From assembly GCF_003202755.1 (NCBI RefSeq), contig NZ_QGLK01000004.1, positions 372,001 through 436,000 on the forward strand: a stretch of DNA of 64,000 nucleotides. Direction: 5' to 3'. The stretch is from Bifidobacterium asteroides (GTDB lineage Bacteria; Actinomycetota; Actinomycetes; Actinomycetales; Bifidobacteriaceae). The translations under genes were made by a program, and so were the position numbers. Of this stretch, positions 50,817 through 60,116 are shown piece after piece (position 1 is the stretch's first letter; the number at the start of each line of letters is the position of its first letter). The notes beneath the pieces are model-generated. The model worked only from the letters and a program-made list of their open reading frames with translations. It was not told the origin of the DNA and made no database searches.

Positions 50817-50954
50817 AAATCTACCATAGACGAACCCGTGACCGGGATCCGGGGATTCGGGCCTGTCAAGAATGAATGCCTGCCTAAATAGTCTCCGTGA
50901 GCCCGAACATTCCCTATACTGAACTGCGGATGTATTTTCCTTGGAAGGAATGGC

Positions 50955-52319
50955 ATGGGTGCATGGCTGGCAAAGGTCCATCTGACCCAGGGGTGGCTGC
51001 CTGCGTCACTGTTTGCATTGACGGCCTTGGCCCTGATCGTGCTGACGCTGACCGGACTGACACACGGACGCTGGCGGACCCTGCTGCGGCAGGCGGCCAT
51101 TGCCCTGGGCATAGGAGCCTTGGGACTGTTGGCCACCTGGCTGGTCTCCGATGTCTTCATGCTCTTCGGCGTCTCCCTGGGCTGGATGGTTATCATCAGC
51201 GTGGCCTTGGGCTTTCTTGCCGTGGGGTTCGCCGTCTGCATCCTGATCACCGCCCGGGGGTGGCGCCGGATCCTGGCCGCACTGACCGTCCTGCTTTGTC
51301 TGCTTTCCACCGGGCTTCGCGTGGATATCATCTACGGCGAATTCACCACCTTGGGGTCCCTGTTCAGCGTCTCCCTCTACCCTGATTACCGAGACCACAA
51401 GGCAGCCAGACCGGCCATGAGCGTGGCCCAGTGGCGATCCCTGGCATCTAAGGGCGAGCTGCCCTCGTATCCGAGTGCCGGCCGCTCCTATAGCATGCTC
51501 ATCCCCAACGGGCGCTCCCGGTTCGCGGCCCGGCCAGCTGATGTCTACCTGCCGCCCGCCGCCTTGAGCGACAGACCGCCTGCACTGCCTGTATTCGTTC
51601 TTCTGGCCGGCCAGCCCGGCAGCCCCGACCGGCTCTTCACGGCTGGAGCCATTCCGGCCATGATGGATGCCTATGCTGCCCGGCACGAGGGCCTGGCGCC
51701 AGTGGTGGTTTCCCCCGACCAGAACGGGTCCTCCTCCCACAACAGCCTGTGCGTGGACTCCCCGGTCTACGGGAAGGCGGAAACCTATTTAAGTAAGGAC
51801 GTGCCCACCTGGATCCGCACAGAGCTGCCCGTCGCCGACCAGCCCCAACAATGGACCATAGGCGGATTCTCCCAGGGCGGGACCTGCTCTACCCAGCTTG
51901 GGGCACGGCATCCCGACATCTACGGGAACATGCTCCCAGCCGACGGAGAGCTGGAACCGACCCAGGGTCGGCAAGAGCAGATGATCCGCGACTACTTCGG
52001 CGGCGACAAAAGACGCTTCCTGGCCCAGGTCCCAGCCAGGGCCATGCTGGAGCGGGCACCCTCACGCCAGCGCCTGTTCACAGCAGCCGGATCCAACGAT
52101 AAGGAGTCCCAGCACAATATGATGGTCATTGCCAAGGCCGCCACCCAGGCAGGCATGAAGGTGCAGGCCGTCGTCACCCAGGGCTCGGGCCATGACTGGC
52201 ACACAGTCAAGACCGCCTGGGAACCCGGGCTGGAGTGGATGGGCGAAGCCATGGGACTAGGGCCAATGTCCCGGCCAATTGCAGATTTTCCGAACATTAT
52301 CGAAACCAGCCTCGACTGA
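50955..52319 (+). CDS. Membrane-anchored alpha/beta-hydrolase (esterase-D type)
   Basis: A 454-residue protein with four membrane helices in the first 120 residues and an extracytoplasmic alpha/beta-hydrolase domain. The nucleophile is Ser306 in GGFSQGGTCS; a likely catalytic histidine is His413 in GSGHDWHTVKTAWE, and VFVLLAGQPGSPDRLF corresponds to the oxyanion strand. This layout is that of membrane-linked esterases in actinobacteria, related in fold to the antigen 85/mycolyltransferase group, though bifidobacteria have no mycolates. Substrate unknown; the neighbouring MprF-like gene (54 bases downstream, same strand) suggests a role at the membrane lipids or wall. GGAAGGAAT precedes the ATG. 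Confidence 0.8.
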   Translation: MGAWLAKVHLTQGWLPASLFALTALALIVLTLTGLTHGRWRTLLRQAAIALGIGALGLLATWLVSDVFMLFGVSLGWMVIISVALGFLAVGFAVCILITARGWRRILAALTVLLCLLSTGLRVDIIYGEFTTLGSLFSVSLYPDYRDHKAARPAMSVAQWRSLASKGELPSYPSAGRSYSMLIPNGRSRFAARPADVYLPPAALSDRPPALPVFVLLAGQPGSPDRLFTAGAIPAMMDAYAARHEGLAPVVVSPDQNGSSSHNSLCVDSPVYGKAETYLSKDVPTWIRTELPVADQPQQWTIGGFSQGGTCSTQLGARHPDIYGNMLPADGELEPTQGRQEQMIRDYFGGDKRRFLAQVPARAMLERAPSRQRLFTAAGSNDKESQHNMMVIAKAATQAGMKVQAVVTQGSGHDWHTVKTAWEPGLEWMGEAMGLGPMSRPIADFPNIIETSLD

Positions 52320-52373
52320 ACCGCCGACAGGCCAAAGCGTTCAAGCAGATAAGCAGAAAGAGCCGCCGTAATC

Positions 52374-54959
52374 ATGGAGACAACGAATAAGGGATCCGGA
52401 CTTATGGAGCCTTCGGCCAAGACCGTACTTTTGCGGGACTTGACCCGATGGATAAGACGTCACGCCTTTGCTCTGGCTTTCAGCCTCGGACTGGTCCTGC
52501 TCAACCTGATCAGCTGGCTGCTGATCTGGCTGTTGCGCATCCCCGGCAGGACACGGCTGGGCCTGCCCTTGTCCGACCTGATCATTCACCAGGCGCCACA
52601 TCCCGTTCATGGCCAGGGGCGCCCCTCGCTCCTGGTCCAGTTCGCACGGCTGCTGGTATCCCTAGTCATCACCCCCGGTCCTCTGCAACTGGTTATAGAT
52701 GTGGCCCTGGTCCTGGTTATGCTATGCATCGCCGAGACCCGACTGGGTCGCAGGCGCACCGTGATCACCTCAGTCATCAGCGCGGTAGGCGGTGCGGCTA
52801 TTGGGCTGGTCATCTGCACCCTGATCAATGCCCTTCAGGACCATTGGGCCTGGTTCATCCGGGTGCCCATGACACTCAGCCCCATCATCCTGGTGGTCGG
52901 ATCCCTGATGGCATCCATCCCCTTCAGCGACTTCCTCTGGCGGCGCAGAATCGCCACCATAGGCTACACGGCCTTGATCTTGATGGTTTTGTATACCGGC
53001 AACCCCGGCTACTATTGCGCCCTGGCGGCAGCGCTGATCGGCCATCTGACCGGCCACCTCTGGCACGGACCGGTCCAGGACGCCAATCCGCGTGGCCATA
53101 GCGGCTCCTACGAGACCCGCCACCTGTTGGGAGCCGTCTCCACGGTTCTGGCTCTTGGTCCCCTGGTCACCGTTTCCTCCAGAATCCGTGCAGGATTCTT
53201 CACCCCGCTGGGCATGTTCCTGGGTTCGGACCCTGGCGGCAGCGCCGCCCTGTCCCGCTGCCTGGCCAAGAACAACCAGGCCAGCTGCTATGCCCAGTAT
53301 GGCCTGGTCGCCGGCCGAGCACCCACCAGCGTCTCGTCCTTGATCATGCCCACCCTGGTCCTGCTGGTGGTGGCCTGGGGCATCTACCATGGCCGCCGGG
53401 TTGCCGCTGTCACCAGTCTGGTCCTGAACGGCCTGACCATCGTCCTGGCCGTGCTCTATTACCTGGTTTTCCCGCTGACCATCGGCGACGGCCTGCCCCA
53501 GGCCATCCGTCACGGTGCTATTCCCTCTCTGCTGATCATCACTCTTCCTCCGCTGATTCTCAACTGTTTCTTGGCGCGCAACCTGCGCATCTTCCTGGTA
53601 CGGACCAAGGCCTCACGCCTACAGGCAGGCTGGGCAGCCATCGGTCTGGCCTTCCTGGCCACAGCCGTGGGCTATCTGGCCTTCACCGCAGTCAGTCCCG
53701 GCTCCTTCCATCCCTGGCCCACCACCAGCAGAGCGCTCTCCCAACTGCCCGAGCTTTACCTGCCTAATGGTGTGGCCTCGCGCTTCCGGCCGGCTCTGGC
53801 ACCACGTACTCCGACGGGGATAATCGTTAGCCACGGAGTCGGGCTGATCTTCTGGCTGGTGGTCCTGGTAGTCCTGCTCTCCTGGATGCGCAGCTCGGTC
53901 ATCCAGAACGGCAGCGAACGCCAGGAGGCCGATCGACTGGTCGAGTACGGAGGCGAGAGCATGTCCTTCATGACCACTTGGGAGGGCAACAGCTACTGGT
54001 TCTCCCAGAGCGGCCGTTCAGCCATCGCTTACCGGCTCCTGCACAGCATAGCCCTGACCACCACTGGTCCCTTCGGCGATCCTGAGGAATATGCGGATGA
54101 TCTGGACGAATTCACCCGTTTCTGCAACGCCCATTCCTGGTCACCGGTCTTCTACAGTGTCCACAAGCCCCAGCGTGATCTGCTGGCAGCCAGGGGCTGG
54201 TCCACCCTGACAGTCGGCTCGGAGATGGTGGTCACCCCCAGCCTTTGGCAGACCAAGGGCAAGAAATGGCAGGACATTCGCACAGCCATCAACAAGGCCA
54301 AGCGCGACAAGATCACCGACGTGCTGACCACATTCAACGACGCCTCCTGGGACGTCCAGTCGCAGATTGTGGACATCTCCGAGCAGTGGGCCGAGCTCAA
54401 GGCGCTTCCTGAGATGAAGTTCACCCTAGGTGGCCTGGATGAACTGAGGGACCCGCGCATGGCCATCCTTTACGCCGTGGACGACCAGGGCAAGGTGCTG
54501 GCCGTGACCAGCTGGATGCCCACCTACCGCCAGGGCCAGGTGATCGGCTGGACCCTGGACTTCATGAGGCACAGGACCGACAGCCCCAATGGAATCATGG
54601 AGTTCCTGATCGCACGGATGGCCGAACGGCTACGCGACCAGGGCACGGCGGAATTCATGAGCCTGTCGGCCGCTCCCCTGGCCGGCATGGACAGCAGCGA
54701 AGATCGCACTGCCTTCCTGCAGCATGCCCTGCATCTGGTGGCCGACCTGATGGAACCGGCCTATGGCTTCCGATCCCTCTTCTTCTTCAAGAAGAAGTTC
54801 CAACCCAGCGAGCACCCGGTCTATATCTGTTATCCCGACCCGGCTCAGCTAGCCCAGATCGGACTGGCTGTAGTCCAGGCCTACCTGCCTAATCTCAAGG
54901 CTTCGCAGGCCTGGGATGCCATCAAGACCATCATGCCCAAGGGCCGGGAGGATCGCTGA
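52374..54959 (+). CDS. MprF-like membrane protein with DUF2156 aminoacyl-transferase domain
   Basis: An 861-residue protein. Residues 1-480 hold about 12 membrane helices; the first part has a rhomboid-like pattern but no serine-histidine dyad was identified. From residue 520 a soluble DUF2156 domain follows (YGGESMSFMTTWEGNSYWF, YRLLHSIALTTTGPFGDP, GWSTLTVGSEMVV, GKKWQDIRTAINKAKR), the fold used in MprF to transfer lysine or alanine from tRNA to phosphatidylglycerol. The amino acid used is unknown, and the membrane part differs from staphylococcal MprF flippases. Such proteins lower surface negative charge and confer cationic-peptide resistance. Its last 29 bases overlap the end of the converging Fur-family gene. 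Confidence 0.82.
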   Translation: METTNKGSGLMEPSAKTVLLRDLTRWIRRHAFALAFSLGLVLLNLISWLLIWLLRIPGRTRLGLPLSDLIIHQAPHPVHGQGRPSLLVQFARLLVSLVITPGPLQLVIDVALVLVMLCIAETRLGRRRTVITSVISAVGGAAIGLVICTLINALQDHWAWFIRVPMTLSPIILVVGSLMASIPFSDFLWRRRIATIGYTALILMVLYTGNPGYYCALAAALIGHLTGHLWHGPVQDANPRGHSGSYETRHLLGAVSTVLALGPLVTVSSRIRAGFFTPLGMFLGSDPGGSAALSRCLAKNNQASCYAQYGLVAGRAPTSVSSLIMPTLVLLVVAWGIYHGRRVAAVTSLVLNGLTIVLAVLYYLVFPLTIGDGLPQAIRHGAIPSLLIITLPPLILNCFLARNLRIFLVRTKASRLQAGWAAIGLAFLATAVGYLAFTAVSPGSFHPWPTTSRALSQLPELYLPNGVASRFRPALAPRTPTGIIVSHGVGLIFWLVVLVVLLSWMRSSVIQNGSERQEADRLVEYGGESMSFMTTWEGNSYWFSQSGRSAIAYRLLHSIALTTTGPFGDPEEYADDLDEFTRFCNAHSWSPVFYSVHKPQRDLLAARGWSTLTVGSEMVVTPSLWQTKGKKWQDIRTAINKAKRDKITDVLTTFNDASWDVQSQIVDISEQWAELKALPEMKFTLGGLDELRDPRMAILYAVDDQGKVLAVTSWMPTYRQGQVIGWTLDFMRHRTDSPNGIMEFLIARMAERLRDQGTAEFMSLSAAPLAGMDSSEDRTAFLQHALHLVADLMEPAYGFRSLFFFKKKFQPSEHPVYICYPDPAQLAQIGLAVVQAYLPNLKASQAWDAIKTIMPKGREDR

Positions 54960-55374
54960 CGTCCGCCTGCTCGAAGCGGTCCCGACAGCTGCTGCACAGG
55001 CCGTAGACCTCCAAGGTGTGCGAGGAGACCGTAAAGCCATGCTCAGCCGCCACGGCCTTCAACCAGCCATCGTCCGGCGGGCTGATCTCCACGGTTCTTC
55101 CGCAGCGTTCGCAGACCAAATGGTGATGATGCTTCCGCTGGGCCAGGCAGACCCGGTAGAGGTGGATGCCTCCGTGCTCAATGCAGTCCAGGCTGCCGGA
55201 CATATGCAGGGAACCCAACTGTCGATAAACCGTGGCCAAGCCGATTCGCTGGCCCGAATCGCGAAGAAGCTTATGCAGCTCCTTGGCTGAGACGAAGTCG
55301 TTCTGGGACTGAAGAATCCTCCAGATAGCGTTCTTCTGCCGCGTCCGGCGGCCGACCGATGAGCCAGCGTTCAT
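54931..55374 (-). CDS. Fur-family metalloregulator, probably Zur
   Basis: A 147-residue regulator with N-terminal winged helix (ILQSQNDFVSAKELHKLLR, GLATVYRQLGSL) and C-terminal dimerisation/metal domain. Structural zinc ligands are Cys88-x2-Cys91 (CERCG) and Cys127-x2-Cys130 (CSSC). The run KHHHHLVCERCGRTVEI includes sensing-site histidines. Zur is favoured over Fur by the nearby ZnuA gene with its palindrome, but this is inference. The frame runs to a GTG at 55386, yet AAGGAG would abut it, so ATG 55374 is chosen. It lies 69 bases downstream of purK on the same strand and could be read from the purEK promoter. Confidence 0.88.
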   Translation of the reverse strand: MNAGSSVGRRTRQKNAIWRILQSQNDFVSAKELHKLLRDSGQRIGLATVYRQLGSLHMSGSLDCIEHGGIHLYRVCLAQRKHHHHLVCERCGRTVEISPPDDGWLKAVAAEHGFTVSSHTLEVYGLCSSCRDRFEQADVSDPPGPWA

Positions 55375-55443
55375 GATTAGACACACTCCTTGGGCTCCAC
55401 CAAGCCTACATCCGGATTGCCAGAACAGATGTGAGGATTCAGT

Positions 55444-56610
55444 TCAGTCCAGGTCGGACCAGCAGCCTGTGGCCTCCAAATCCTTGGCCGTCTTCTCCAG
55501 ATCGTCAGTCAGCACCGTCAGATGCCCCATTTTGCGGTCGGTGCGCACTTCAGCCTTACCATAATCATGCAGGAACCATTCGGGGTGTTCACCAAGCAAC
55601 CTTCTGACCGGGGCCACATGCTGGCCCAGAACGTTGACCATGACCGCCGGGCTGAGCAGACGAGGATTGGGCAGGGGCCACCCGGCGATGCCCCGAACGT
55701 GGGCATCGAACTGGTCCATGGAGCAGGCCTCGATAGTGTAATGACCGGAGTTATGGGGGCGCGGGGCCAACTCGTTGACCACTAAACCGCCATCAGGCAT
55801 GACAAAAAGCTCAAGGGCCAAGGTTCCGGCCAACTTGAAGCCGTCAGCCAAAGTCAGGGCCATGTCACGCGCGCGGTCGGCCATTTCAGGCTCGACTTGG
55901 GCCGGCGCCAGAGTCATGTGCAGTATGTTGTGACGGTGCTCGTTGCGCACCATTGGGAAGGTGACATAGTCCTTCCCGTTGCCTGAGACCAGTATGGAGG
56001 CCTCGAATGCGAAGTCCACGAACCCCTCCAGCACGGAGGGCGGGAAGTCCTGGCCCTTGATCCGCGCTTTCAGGGCCTGAAGATCCTCATTAGTGCGCAG
56101 GACCGCCTGGCCGTGGCCGTCATAGCCGCCGGTTCGCGTCTTGAGCACGGCGGGCATTCCCAGCTCTTTCAGAGCCGTATCCAGCTGATCAAGACTGTCA
56201 ACCTGCCTCCAAGGGGCAGTATCAATGCCATGACGGTTGATAAAGGTCTTCTCGTGGACCCGGTCCTGAGTGACCCTGAGCAGATCAGTTCCTTGGGGGA
56301 TGGCCACTCGGTCCCTCACCTGATCCAATGCGTCGGCATCCACATTCTCGAATTCGTAGGTGAGCACATCGCTGCGTTCAGCAAGCCTTTTGATAGCGTC
56401 GAGATCGCCATAGTCGGCAGTCTCTTGGAAGTCAGCCACCTGAGCCGCGGGAGCATCAGGCGTGGGATCCAGCACACCGATGCGGAATCCATGGTAGCGG
56501 GCGCTCAGGGCCATCATCCGTCCCAGCTGACCGCCGCCCACGATCCCGATGACGGACCCCGGCTCCAGGTGATCAATCCTCCCCTTGGTCTCCTCAGACA
56601 AGCTTGGCAT
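55444..56610 (-). CDS. purK: N5-carboxyaminoimidazole ribonucleotide synthase
   Basis: Carboxylates AIR to N5-CAIR with ATP and bicarbonate. The 388-residue ATP-grasp protein opens [20 protein letters not shown] and has [45 protein letters not shown] and [17 protein letters not shown]. The frame is open to 56715, inside purE, but ATG 56610 follows GGAGG within the end of purE and fits the family start. The two genes overlap by 17 bases, so they are coupled and form the usual PurE-PurK pair. Confidence 0.95.
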   Translation of the reverse strand: MPSLSEETKGRIDHLEPGSVIGIVGGGQLGRMMALSARYHGFRIGVLDPTPDAPAAQVADFQETADYGDLDAIKRLAERSDVLTYEFENVDADALDQVRDRVAIPQGTDLLRVTQDRVHEKTFINRHGIDTAPWRQVDSLDQLDTALKELGMPAVLKTRTGGYDGHGQAVLRTNEDLQALKARIKGQDFPPSVLEGFVDFAFEASILVSGNGKDYVTFPMVRNEHRHNILHMTLAPAQVEPEMADRARDMALTLADGFKLAGTLALELFVMPDGGLVVNELAPRPHNSGHYTIEACSMDQFDAHVRGIAGWPLPNPRLLSPAVMVNVLGQHVAPVRRLLGEHPEWFLHDYGKAEVRTDRKMGHLTVLTDDLEKTAKDLEATGCWSDLD

Positions 56611-57100
56611 TGGACGCCTCCACGGATCGAGCCAGCTCGGCACGGTAGTCATCCAGGGCCTGAGCCAGTCTTGAGTCATTAATGGAGAGAATTGAAGCTG
56701 CCAGCAGGCCGGCATTGGTAGCCCCGGATGCCCCTATGGCCGTGGTCGCCACAGGGATACCGGCGGGCATCTGCACGATGGACAAGAGCGAATCAACCCC
56801 GCTCAGTGCATGGGACTTCACTGGCACCCCAATGACCGGCAGCGTGGTCTGGGCCGCCACCATACCAGGCAGGTGGGCTGCTCCGCCAGCCCCTGCAATG
56901 ATGACTCCTATACCCTGGCTCCGGGCCTGATGTGCGAACTCCGCCATACGCCCAGGTGTGCGATGGGCGGAGATTACCTCCTTGGTGTAGACGATAGCGA
57001 ACCGGTCCAGCATCCGGCAGGCTTCCTTCATCGTCTCCCAGTCGCTTGATGATCCCATGATCACTGCGACGCGTGCCCCTTCATGTGTATTGTCAGCCAT
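56594..57100 (-). CDS. purE: N5-carboxyaminoimidazole ribonucleotide mutase
   Basis: Moves the carboxyl group of N5-CAIR to carbon 4, giving CAIR. The 168-residue protein shows [59 protein letters not shown] and the closing [17 protein letters not shown], all active-site elements of class I PurE. The frame is open eight codons further, but GGAGGG, the probable ribosome binding site, lies inside that extension, so ATG 57100 is used. It is divergent from the DXS-like gene. Confidence 0.95.
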   Translation of the reverse strand: MADNTHEGARVAVIMGSSSDWETMKEACRMLDRFAIVYTKEVISAHRTPGRMAEFAHQARSQGIGVIIAGAGGAAHLPGMVAAQTTLPVIGVPVKSHALSGVDSLLSIVQMPAGIPVATTAIGASGATNAGLLAASILSINDSRLAQALDDYRAELARSVEASNAKLV

Positions 57101-57279
57101 CGGCCCTCCAATGTTCATGCACATTTGATACTACGCAAGGCCGGGGAGAAGCCGACCAATCGTGACGGTCCTATGGATGTAAAGGCCGGGCCTGGTGAAC
57201 ATCAGGCTTTCAGCAGCTTCAAGCCGCCGCTCCAGACCTAGAATCATTGGATTGCATTACAGAAACAGACAGGAGGGTT

Positions 57280-59157
57280 ATGGGCAAGCTTCTGGACAGC
57301 ATCGACTCCCCAAAGGATCTGAAGGTTCTCTCCTTGGAAGAGCTGAATCGACTGGCCGACGAGATCCGTCAGCTGCTGATCCGCTTCTGTCGACGTCACG
57401 GCGGTCACCTGGGCTCCAACCTGGCCACCATCGAGCCCATCATCGCCCTGCACTACGTCTTTGATATGCCTCATGATCATCTGATCTTCGATGTCTCTCA
57501 CCAGGCCTATACCCACAAGATCCTGACCGGTCGGCGCCAGGCCTACACGGACCCTGAGTCTCAGGAGGATTTGTCCGGATTCACCTCACCCAAGGAGAGC
57601 CCCTACGACGACTTCATGCTGGGGCACACCGGCACCTCCATCGGCCTGGCCTGCGGGATGGCCGCCCAGCGGGATGCGACCGGCGGCAAGGCCAACATCA
57701 TCGCCTTCATCGGGGACGGGTCCCTGAGCAGCGGACCGGCCTTCGAAGGGCTGGACTGGGCTGCTGAACAGGGCGGCAACCTGATTATCGTGGTCAATGA
57801 CAACGAAATGTCCATCGCCGAGAACCACGGAGGACTCTACAAGAGCCTGGCGGACCTCCGTGCCAGCGGGGGACACAGCTCAGACAATCCCTTCCGTGCC
57901 CTTGGGCTGGACTACTGCTACGTGGAGGAGGGCAATCGTATTGAGGACCTAATCGAGGCCTTCCGTCGGGTCAAGGACACCGATCATCCGGTGGTGGTCC
58001 ATATCCACACTCGCAAGGGCCTGGGGCTGGGCCAGGGCAGCCAGGGGCAGATTGGCCCGATTTCCATGGCCCAGAGCGATGCAAACACGGCTCATATGAC
58101 TTCCCTGCCTGATTTGCCCGCCGAAGGCCCAGTGGAGACCAACCACTGGCAGGACGGTTTGGACTCTCTGGGTCGCCTGCCCAACTCACGAAAGACCTAC
58201 GGAAGAATGGCCATGCAGGCTCTGGAGGCCAGATTCCCACAAGAGCCGGGCTTAATGGTCATCTCCCCAGCCACGCCGCTGTCAAACGGCATCGACCCCG
58301 ACTTCCGCCAGCGGGCCGGAAACCACTATCGGGACGTCGGCATCGCCGAATCCCATGCGATAGCCTATGCCGCGGGCATCGCCAAGGCAGGAGGCACACC
58401 CGTTGTCGCCACCTCGGCCACCTTCTTCCAGAGGGCCTACGACCAGATCGAGCAAGAGATGGCCTTGAACGGCAGTGCAGTGACCCTGCTGATTTTCTCC
58501 ACTGGGGTAACCAAAACCGATGCCACGCATTCAGGTACGGCCGACATGGTCATGATGCGGGGCATACCCGGACTGACCTGCCTGGCTCCGACCAGTGGGG
58601 CCGAGTTTCTGGACATGCTGGCCTGGGCCACTGGCCCGGCTCGGCAGCCGGTGGTCATCAGGGTGCCCGGCGAGCGCACGCTGGCTACAGAAAGGGCCGG
58701 CAAGCAGATAGCGCCAGCAACCTCCAATCCCGCGGCCGAAAGCCAGCCTTGGGATCGTTATCGTATCCTGCAGGAAGGCAGGACAGTGGCCCTGCTGGCT
58801 CTCGGCGATGCCCTGCCCCTGGGCCGTGACCTAGCTGATTCCTTGGAGGCGTCCATGGGGCTGAAGCCCACGCTGGTGGACCCACATCGCTATGACCGCC
58901 TGGATGAGCAGACCCTAGATGCCCTGGCCAGCACCCACTCCCTGGTGGCCACCATCGAGGACGGCCAGCTGGACGGCGGCTGGGGACAGGCCGTGGCCGC
59001 CTACTACGGACCTGCACAGGTTCGCACCCTGGCCTTCGGAGCAGCCAAGGAGTTCAACGACCGGGTTCCCCAAGCTACCCTGCTGGAAAAGTATGGCATG
59101 ACCGTTCCTGCAATGACTCAAGCCATCTCGGATGCCCTTGTCGACCAGGCTTCATAA
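57280..59157 (+). CDS. DXS-like thiamine-diphosphate enzyme (1-deoxy-xylulose-5-phosphate synthase family)
   Basis: A 625-residue TPP enzyme of the DXS/transketolase superfamily. The N-terminal domain has SPKDLKVLSLEELNRLADEI, GGHLGSNLATIEPIIALHYVFD, FDVSHQAYTHKILTGR, HTGTSIGLACGMA and the TPP motif GDGSLSSGPAFEGLDWA with ending VVNDNEMSIAEN. The central domain has the catalytic glutamate context VGIAESHAIAYAAGIA, and a transketolase C domain follows. It differs from canonical DXS at SHQAY (usually GHQ.Y), TIEPIIALH (usually VVELT.ALH) and HTGTS (usually HS.TS). AGGAGG precedes the ATG three bases away. It may be the housekeeping MEP-pathway enzyme or a paralogue of the type found in lactic acid bacteria. 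Confidence 0.8.
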   Translation: MGKLLDSIDSPKDLKVLSLEELNRLADEIRQLLIRFCRRHGGHLGSNLATIEPIIALHYVFDMPHDHLIFDVSHQAYTHKILTGRRQAYTDPESQEDLSGFTSPKESPYDDFMLGHTGTSIGLACGMAAQRDATGGKANIIAFIGDGSLSSGPAFEGLDWAAEQGGNLIIVVNDNEMSIAENHGGLYKSLADLRASGGHSSDNPFRALGLDYCYVEEGNRIEDLIEAFRRVKDTDHPVVVHIHTRKGLGLGQGSQGQIGPISMAQSDANTAHMTSLPDLPAEGPVETNHWQDGLDSLGRLPNSRKTYGRMAMQALEARFPQEPGLMVISPATPLSNGIDPDFRQRAGNHYRDVGIAESHAIAYAAGIAKAGGTPVVATSATFFQRAYDQIEQEMALNGSAVTLLIFSTGVTKTDATHSGTADMVMMRGIPGLTCLAPTSGAEFLDMLAWATGPARQPVVIRVPGERTLATERAGKQIAPATSNPAAESQPWDRYRILQEGRTVALLALGDALPLGRDLADSLEASMGLKPTLVDPHRYDRLDEQTLDALASTHSLVATIEDGQLDGGWGQAVAAYYGPAQVRTLAFGAAKEFNDRVPQATLLEKYGMTVPAMTQAISDALVDQAS

Positions 59158-59159
59158 AT

Positions 59160-59191
59160 TTGACCCGCCGGTGGACCCAAACGGGTATAAT
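59160..59191 (+). promoter_or_regulatory. Candidate promoter of tRNA-Arg
   Basis: TTGACC at 59160-59165 and a perfect TATAAT at 59186-59191, 11 bases before the tRNA. The 20-base spacing is long, so the -35 may be elsewhere. Confidence 0.45.
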
Positions 59192-59201
59192 AAAAGGGTT
59201 T

Positions 59202-59278
59202 GGCCCCGTAGCTCAGCTGGATAGAGCAACTGACTTCTAATCTGTAGGTCGAGAGTTCGAATCTCTCCGGGGTCACCA
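59202..59278 (+). tRNA. tRNA-Arg (anticodon TCT), CCA encoded
   Basis: Acceptor GGCCCCG/CGGGGTC, D-arm AGCTCAGCTGGATAGAGC, anticodon loop CTTCTAA with anticodon TCT, short variable loop, T-loop GTTCGAATC and encoded CCA at 59276-59278. TCT reads AGA/AGG arginine codons, which are rare in G+C-rich genes. Confidence 0.95.
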
Positions 59279-59474
59279 ATAGTGCTTCTTGCTTGTGCAC
59301 CAGAAGCAGGAAGTCGATTTGAGTTCATACCTCATAAATGAATGAGTAAGACGATTCGCAGTAGTTGACGACTGCTGACAAGGGTTCGTTCATTGTTGGC
59401 GATTTGTCATATCAAGCACACAAGCAGTCCAACTTCGCTCAGCCAACCACACATACACAAATCGCGCTACGAAC

Positions 59475-60095
59475 TCACTGCCTGTGCTTATCAATCTCTC
59501 GTATTGAGAACGCAGCTATGGTAAGCCCATCAATCATTCGTCCATCACTGATCATATTGGTAATATCAGCTGACCGCAGCCATTGGAGATCCTCTAGTTC
59601 CCAATCACCGCCTTGATTGACGCTATCGACTACAGGAATAGATGAAATGTCATCAAGCCGTATTTCCATCACCCGCACGTCGTCTTGAAGTACCCCGGCA
59701 TCGGCATGAAGCCTATGCAACTGACGGACGGCGTCAGGCTGAGCCCGCAATCCGGTCTCTTCATGCAATTCACGAATGGCTGTGGTTTGAGGATTCTCGC
59801 CTTGCTCTCCCATGCCTCGCGGAAATTCCCACTGCCAGTCTTCCACAGCAACCCGCCAGTGCCGCGCTATCAGATAGAAGTCCTCTCCTTCTCGTTCTGC
59901 GACTGTCACGCAGATCACGCCTGGTTGACCCTGCTTGACAGACGCTACGTGCAAAGTCATGTCGGCACCCGTGTCCTTTACCTTGACATCCACAGCAGTC
60001 ACGGTAAAGTCGGCTCCCCCGGCTTCCTCGAAGACTTTTCTACGCCTTATTTCCTGCAAAGGACACCTGGACCTTAGCTCATCAGCGTTTTTCAC
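59475..60095 (-). CDS. Nudix hydrolase (ADP-ribose pyrophosphatase-like)
   Basis: A 206-residue Nudix protein. The Nudix box GMGEQGENPQTTAIRELHEETGL fits GX5EX7REUXEEXGU exactly. The preceding strand WQWEFPRGMG is typical of enzymes acting on ADP-ribose or ADP-sugars, which need a Glu/Phe-Pro before the box. A C-terminal extension of about 60 residues follows. The frame is open to a GTG at 60101, but AGGAAGG is too near; GTG 60095 is better placed. It ends in a region without terminator, and starts 22 bases after the unknown 516-residue gene upstream on the same strand, so it may belong to the same unit. Substrate is only a family guess. Confidence 0.85.
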   Translation of the reverse strand: MKNADELRSRCPLQEIRRRKVFEEAGGADFTVTAVDVKVKDTGADMTLHVASVKQGQPGVICVTVAEREGEDFYLIARHWRVAVEDWQWEFPRGMGEQGENPQTTAIRELHEETGLRAQPDAVRQLHRLHADAGVLQDDVRVMEIRLDDISSIPVVDSVNQGGDWELEDLQWLRSADITNMISDGRMIDGLTIAAFSIREIDKHRQ

Positions 60096-60116
60096 AGTCA
60101 CCTTCCTGGTCGATGA

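Noticed and set aside
52374-53500. Active rhomboid protease in the MprF-like protein
   Set aside because: The membrane part has a rhomboid-like rhythm but no GxS serine and histidine pair could be found in the helices.
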